A program made the position numbers and the translations under genes. This document shows positions 59,943 through 64,000 of a DNA stretch of 64,000 nucleotides, piece after piece (position 1 is the first letter of the stretch; the number at the start of each line of letters is the position of its first letter). The notes below the pieces were generated by a model. The model did no database searches, was not told where the DNA came from, and worked only from the letters and a program-made list of their open reading frames with translations. The DNA comes from an uncultured Lachnospiraceae bacterium. Lineage in GTDB: Bacteria; Bacillota; Clostridia; Lachnospirales; Lachnospiraceae. The DNA lies in assembly GCA_947384285.1 (NCBI GenBank), contig CANDGI010000007.1, positions 43,514 through 107,513 of the forward strand. The letters run 5' to 3'.

Positions 59943-61289
59943 ATGGAAAAAGTAACATTTGATTATGGAAAAGCTTCAGGATTTGTCAGCCAGGAAGAGG
60001 TTGGCTACATGACGAAACTGGTGGAGGACGCCAGGGAATTGTTAGTTTCAAAAACAGGAGCAGGCAATGATTTTCTTGGATGGCTGGATTTGCCGGTGGA
60101 ATATGATAAGGAAGAGTTTGCGAGAATCAAAAAGGCAGCAGAAAGAATTCAGAGTGATTCAGAAGTCCTGGTAGTGATTGGAATTGGTGGATCTTACCTG
60201 GGAGCAAGGGCTGCTATTGAGTTTTTGAGACATGGATTTTATAATATTGTGTCCAAAGAAATCCGTAAAACACCAGAGATTTACTTTGCAGGAAACAGCA
60301 TCAGCAGCTCCTATCTTGCAGAATTGATAGAAGTAATCGGAGAACGTGATTTTTCTGTGAATGTTATTTCCAAGTCAGGAACTACCACGGAGCCGGCAAT
60401 TGCATTCCGTGTATTCAAAGAAATACTGGAGAAGAAATATGGCAAAGAAGGCGCAGCAAAGAGAATCTATGCAACCACAGATAAGGCAAGAGGAGCATTG
60501 AAAGGGCTTGCAACAGAGGAAGGCTATGAGAGCTTTGTGGTGCCGGATGATGTGGGCGGACGTTTTTCTGTACTGACAGCAGTTGGGCTGCTCCCCATTG
60601 CAGTGAGCGGAGCGGACATTGATAAGCTGATGGAAGGTGCAGCAGCAGGACGTGAGATGGCATTGAACCAGCCGTTTTCTGAAAATGATGCGATGCAGTA
60701 TGCGGCAGTGCGCAATATTCTGCTGAGAAAAGGAAAAGCTGTTGAGGTATTGGCAAATTATGAGCCATCCCTTCATTATGTTTCAGAATGGTGGAAGCAG
60801 CTTTATGGGGAAAGCGAAGGAAAAGACCAGAAGGGAATTTTCCCTGCAGCGGTGGATTTGACTACAGACCTGCATTCTATGGGACAATTTATCCAGGATG
60901 GCGCCAGAATCATGTTCGAGACGGTAATGAATGTGGAAAAGTCACGCCATACGGTTAAAATCAATGAAGAGCCTGTTGATTTGGATGGGCTGAATTACCT
61001 TGCTGGAAAAGATATGGACTTTGTGAACAAGAACGCTATGAATGGGACAATCCTTGCCCATACAGACGGAAATGTGCCGAATCTGGTGGTAAATATTCCA
61101 GAGCAGAATGAATTCTATCTTGGAGAATTATTCTATTTCTATGAATTTGCCTGCGGATTAAGCGGATACCTGTTAGGCGTAAATCCATTTAACCAGCCAG
61201 GCGTTGAGAGCTACAAACGCAATATGTTCGCGTTGCTTGGCAAGCCAGGATATGAAGCAGAACGGGAAGAGTTATTAAAGAGATTGTAA
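59943..61289 (+). CDS. pgi: Glucose-6-phosphate isomerase
   Basis: A 448-residue enzyme from ATG 59943 behind AAAGGAG. It interconverts glucose-6-phosphate and fructose-6-phosphate in glycolysis. SIS-domain motifs are present: [55 protein letters not shown] (the PGI signature), the catalytic Glu region in [20 protein letters not shown] and the C-terminal signature [20 protein letters not shown]. The length matches the short Firmicutes type. It converges with the chemoreceptor gene across a long inverted repeat. Confidence 0.96.
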   Translation: MEKVTFDYGKASGFVSQEEVGYMTKLVEDARELLVSKTGAGNDFLGWLDLPVEYDKEEFARIKKAAERIQSDSEVLVVIGIGGSYLGARAAIEFLRHGFYNIVSKEIRKTPEIYFAGNSISSSYLAELIEVIGERDFSVNVISKSGTTTEPAIAFRVFKEILEKKYGKEGAAKRIYATTDKARGALKGLATEEGYESFVVPDDVGGRFSVLTAVGLLPIAVSGADIDKLMEGAAAGREMALNQPFSENDAMQYAAVRNILLRKGKAVEVLANYEPSLHYVSEWWKQLYGESEGKDQKGIFPAAVDLTTDLHSMGQFIQDGARIMFETVMNVEKSRHTVKINEEPVDLDGLNYLAGKDMDFVNKNAMNGTILAHTDGNVPNLVVNIPEQNEFYLGELFYFYEFACGLSGYLLGVNPFNQPGVESYKRNMFALLGKPGYEAEREELLKRL

Positions 61290-61298
61290 TAATATGAA

Positions 61299-61399
61299 AA
61301 AGGCTGCCGGAAAATGAAAAGTTTCCACAATAGATAGCTGTGCCAATGAAAGCATCCCAGCATAAATTGTGGACAACCCGCCATTTTCCGGCAGCCTTT
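61299..61399. terminator. Long stem-loop between convergent pgi and chemoreceptor genes
   Basis: AAAGGCTGCCGGAAAATG (61299-61316) pairs perfectly with 61382-61399. An inner pair TCCACAAT/ATTGTGGA (61324-61331, 61366-61373) extends the structure around a 34-base loop. The A/T ends would allow termination on both strands, but it is far larger than a normal terminator. Confidence 0.7.
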
Positions 61400-61405
61400 G
61401 TAATA

Positions 61406-63136
61406 TTATAATTGAAAAGCATTCATATTTTTCTCCAGAGAGGAGGCAATATCCTGCAATTTGGCAGCATGTTCCGAAATGCCATGCATAACGTTGGCAA
61501 CTTCCATAACGGCAGCAGATGTTTCCTGGGTGTTGGCGGCATTTTCTTCTGCGATGGAGGTCAAGTTCTGTACCACGTCTACTATATTAATACGGGCAGT
61601 GTTCAGCTGATCCGTACGGTCGGCAATCGAATCAACATTTGTGACAGAGGCGCTGATGCCTCCCTGGACCTGGGAGAACGTAGAGCCGGTTTTTGTTACG
61701 TTTTCATTTTGCTGCATCATAATTTCTTTTACAGATTCCATAGTTTCAACAGCCTTTTGGGAGTCCTCCAGCAGGTTATAAATAATATCTTCAATCTGGC
61801 TGGCAGATTCATTTGATTGTTCTGCAAGCTTTTGTATTTGGGAAGCAACAACAGCAAAGCCTCGTCCAGCATCGCCAGCGCGTGCGGCCTCAATGGAGGC
61901 ATTCAAAGACAGCAGGCTGGTTTCATCGGCAATGGAGGAAATCAAAGCGGTGGCTTCCTTAATCTTAAGGGCGGATTCGTTGGTTGTATGGGTCTGTTGG
62001 TATATCGTATTGATAGAGCCAAGGGCCCGCTGGTTCACAGAATCCAGTTCATGAAGGGTAGTATTTGCATGATCGCTGGAAGTGCTGATGGACTGGGCAA
62101 GGCTTCGGAGGGAAGAAACTTCGGAGGAAGTGTTCTCCACCATAGTCCCAATTAATAGGATGTCATCGGTGGCCTTTTGGGTTTCCTCAGCCTGATTAGC
62201 TGCACCAGCAGCAATCTCATTGACAGCCCGTTCTACATTCTGGACAGTTCCAAAGGTGGAAGAGGCGCTGTTGGCCAAAGACTCTGAAGTGCGGAATAGC
62301 AATGCGCTTTGCTGCTGGATATCAGAGATAATGCCAGCCAGCGCTTCCCGTAAGGACAGCAGCGCAGATCCGGTAATGCCAGTTTCATCCTTGCGTTTGC
62401 TGATTTTTTCCAGACGGGCATCTTTGCTAAGATCCATTTCGGCAAATTTTCCTACAATCTGTGAAATTGTAATAATTGGCTGCGTCATCCGGGCAATCAT
62501 GAAATAGCCGATAATGCTAAGTGCAATCGTAAGGAGGCCGCAGGAAATAAAGGCGCGTATGGCAACATCCGTTACTGGTCTTAGAATCTCATTTTCCTCT
62601 ACAGCCAGCAGCAGGATTGCCTTTCCTTTTCCCGCTACATAATAGGAAGTGTAAACGTTCTCTCCGTGATAGCTATAGTGCACAACGTCAGGCTCTGGTA
62701 TATTGCCTGTCTCTAATTGTTCCACCAGTTGGATGAGGGGGGCGGCATCTGTGTTCGTTCCAATTTGTTCATTGTCTGGATGGTAGAGAATCACTCCATC
62801 TGTGCTTAAAACGTAAAAATAGCTGGACGGGATATTTTGCAGTCCAATATCCTTTAGCGTGTTTTCCAGGCGGTCTTTGCGCAGATGTATAATAGAAGTT
62901 CTAAGGTTTTGATCCAATACTTTTCCATAAGAGTTTGTAATATCATACATATAACTTATTGTAGTATTTATTAAGTTTTCCCTAACGTTCGGGATAATCA
63001 CGCAAATACTAAGAAAAATAGTTGCAATGACAGAAACCAGAAGAACGCCCAAGACTTTTGTTTTAATGGAGGAAAGCTTTAAGCGTCTTGCTGGCGCAGT
63101 TCTTTTCTCCGCAGATGGGAAGTTTGTTTCTTTCAC
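61406..63136 (-). CDS. Methyl-accepting chemotaxis protein
   Basis: A 576-residue receptor. A membrane segment lies at about residues 28-50, then a ~140-residue single-Cache-like sensor ([40 protein letters not shown]), a second membrane segment (about 195-215), HAMP, and a signalling domain with [20 protein letters not shown], then [20 protein letters not shown]. The tip motif is conserved. A basic cytoplasmic tail of about 25 residues precedes the first membrane segment. It is the second chemoreceptor in the window, with its own promoter. Confidence 0.94.
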   Translation of the reverse strand: MKETNFPSAEKRTAPARRLKLSSIKTKVLGVLLVSVIATIFLSICVIIPNVRENLINTTISYMYDITNSYGKVLDQNLRTSIIHLRKDRLENTLKDIGLQNIPSSYFYVLSTDGVILYHPDNEQIGTNTDAAPLIQLVEQLETGNIPEPDVVHYSYHGENVYTSYYVAGKGKAILLLAVEENEILRPVTDVAIRAFISCGLLTIALSIIGYFMIARMTQPIITISQIVGKFAEMDLSKDARLEKISKRKDETGITGSALLSLREALAGIISDIQQQSALLFRTSESLANSASSTFGTVQNVERAVNEIAAGAANQAEETQKATDDILLIGTMVENTSSEVSSLRSLAQSISTSSDHANTTLHELDSVNQRALGSINTIYQQTHTTNESALKIKEATALISSIADETSLLSLNASIEAARAGDAGRGFAVVASQIQKLAEQSNESASQIEDIIYNLLEDSQKAVETMESVKEIMMQQNENVTKTGSTFSQVQGGISASVTNVDSIADRTDQLNTARINIVDVVQNLTSIAEENAANTQETSAAVMEVANVMHGISEHAAKLQDIASSLEKNMNAFQL

Positions 63137-63162
63137 GAGAGTATCCTCCTTTTTTTCTTCAT

Positions 63163-63191
63163 ATTATAGCAGTTTGTCTATTTTATTGCAA
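63163..63191 (-). promoter_or_regulatory. Sigma-A promoter of the second chemoreceptor
   Basis: On the minus strand, TTGCAA (63191-63186), 17 bases, TATAAT (63168-63163), followed by AAAGGAGG and the ATG. Confidence 0.8.
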
Positions 63192-63284
63192 TAAAAAGCC
63201 AAAAAACAGGAAAAATTGTACAATAAATCTTTGAATCATCCGAAAAGCCAAAGGGAAAAACGGGAGATATCACAGTATCATATC

Positions 63285-63315
63285 GTGTCTGTTACAATAA
63301 AATTAAGACAGACAC
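63285..63315. promoter_or_regulatory. Inverted repeat next to the -35 box of the secreted protein gene
   Basis: GTGTCTGT (63285-63292) and ACAGACAC (63308-63315) are perfect inverted arms 15 bases apart, ending one base before TTGACA. A possible operator. Confidence 0.45.
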
Positions 63316-63316
63316 C

Positions 63317-63345
63317 TTGACAATTTACAATTTCTTTGCTATAGT
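63317..63345 (+). promoter_or_regulatory. Sigma-A promoter of the secreted Glu-rich protein
   Basis: TTGACA (63317-63322), 17 bases, TATAGT (63340-63345). Confidence 0.85.
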
Positions 63346-63370
63346 GTAACAAGTTCGTAACAATTGTAAC
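63345..63370 (+). promoter_or_regulatory. WalR-box-like direct repeats at the transcription start
   Basis: TGTAAC (63345-63350), five bases, CGTAAC (63356-63361), then another TGTAAC (63365-63370). The first pair fits TGTWAH-N5-TGTWAH with one mismatch. Confidence 0.4.
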
Positions 63371-63441
63371 AAAAACGAATAAAATAACATACAAATCTTT
63401 AAAGAATAGAAATGTTATTTTAAAAGATTCAGGAGGTTGAT

Positions 63442-64000
63442 ATGAAATTCGATAAGAAGGTTATGGAAAGCGGAATGGTTGTAGCTTTGTTATTAGCACT
63501 TACAGCTTCGTCTGCATATGGTACAGATGCCGCTAATTATGTTCCAGACAGCCGGGAGGTAGAATTATTATCAGAATTGGCAGAAGTAAGCGATACGGCG
63601 GAGACTGCAACGAAAGCAAGAGTGATGCGGGATATTGTAGCAGCGTCTATCACAGAAAATGAGCCTGGACAGAAAGCAGAAGATATACAGGAAATAAAGG
63701 GCAAAGGGAAGGCAGAAGATGCTTCTGGGCAGGAAACAGGAAGTATAGGGATTTTGGCACAGGCATTGGAAGAAGATGCTAAGATGCCTAAGGAAGCTGT
63801 TGAGGAAGCAGCAGAGCCAGCAGAAGAAATCTCTGGCCTGGAAGAAACAGCAGAACCAGCAGAAGAATCTGAACCGAAGGAAACCGCTAAATTAGAAGAA
63901 TCCAAACCAGAAGAAGCATCTGGAACAGAGGAAGCCGCTGAACCGGAAGAAGCATCTGGAACAGAGGAAGCCGCTGAACCGGAAGAAGCATCTGGAACAG
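63442..64000 (+). CDS. Secreted Glu/Ala-rich repeat protein (5' part; cut by window)
   Basis: ATG 63442, behind AGGAGG, opens a frame of about 186 codons that runs off the window. A signal peptide (KVMESGMVVALLLALTASSA then YG) is followed by a predicted coiled segment (REVELLSELAEVSDTAETAT) and then a Glu/Ala/Pro-rich region with tandem EEASGTEEAAEP units (12 residues, 36 bases) at the window end. Such linkers often join a signal peptide to a cell-wall hydrolase domain, which would lie beyond the window; the WalR-like box fits that idea. The function is not visible. Confidence 0.8.
   Translation, partial: MKFDKKVMESGMVVALLLALTASSAYGTDAANYVPDSREVELLSELAEVSDTAETATKARVMRDIVAASITENEPGQKAEDIQEIKGKGKAEDASGQETGSIGILAQALEEDAKMPKEAVEEAAEPAEEISGLEETAEPAEESEPKETAKLEESKPEEASGTEEAAEPEEASGTEEAAEPEEASGT

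Overview
The window looks like a chromosomal segment of a motile, potentially spore-forming Lachnospiraceae-type Clostridium (Firmicutes). The evidence is the gene set: bofA beside a DUF2508 gene, flagellin and FliS, an S6-SSB-S18 operon, GdpP-L9-DnaB in a row, a Tad pilus locus, AGGAGG-type ribosome binding sites, frequent GTG/TTG starts, and sigma-A promoters with 17-base spacers. Species cannot be named from the sequence alone. No phage, insertion sequence, CRISPR array or rRNA was seen; the only tRNA is an initiator tRNA-Met.

Layout. 1-1.5 kb: 5' part of a PLP decarboxylase and a ~100-base palindromic repeat. 1.5-4 kb: a chemoreceptor and an FMN-binding lipoprotein. 4.3-8 kb: sigma factor, membrane protein and ABC-2 type transporter. 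8-10.3 kb: an eroded zone (frameshifted ORF, initiator tRNA, sortase B remnant, AAA ATPase, possible PIN remnant). 10.2-13.3 kb: a small ORF coupled to cysK, then an NlpC/P60 endopeptidase and an M19 dipeptidase. 13.5-17.3 kb: a MacB-like tripartite exporter. 17.4-21.9 kb: DUF5107/TPR protein, sirtuin, DUF951 protein, membrane-anchored hydrolase. 21.9-23.1 kb: rpsF-ssb-rpsR. 23.2-31.8 kb: a tightly coupled seven-gene operon (membrane-anchored TIM-barrel-like protein, VTC domain, DUF4956, CotH, glycosidase-like protein, HEAT-like protein, GT2 glycosyltransferase). 31.8-36.8 kb: gdpP-rplI-dnaB and a MerR-type regulator. 36.9-42.4 kb: ferredoxin, a FliK/DUF6240-like protein behind a probable sigma-D promoter, flagellin, FliS. 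42.4-53.1 kb: DUF2508, bofA and a complete Tad locus ending in an FHA protein. 53.3-64 kb: a multidomain secreted protein, a flavodoxin-SCP2 fusion, HIT protein, murG, a small membrane protein, pgi, a second chemoreceptor and the start of a secreted Glu-rich protein.

The most interesting parts are: (i) the VTC/DUF4956/CotH/GT2 operon, a plausible but uncharacterised surface-polymer assembly system; (ii) a dispersed palindromic repeat family with four copies, one carrying a 55-base tandem triplication; (iii) a repeated habit of tandem duplication of 30-75 bases at gene ends or gene starts, seen in about ten intergenic places and mirrored by in-frame repeats in several genes; and (iv) oddities in the Tad locus (a TadZ-like protein without a Walker A motif, a TadE-like protein with a duplicated Cys/His module, two prepilin peptidases). 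All functional calls come from reading motifs; no database search was run.
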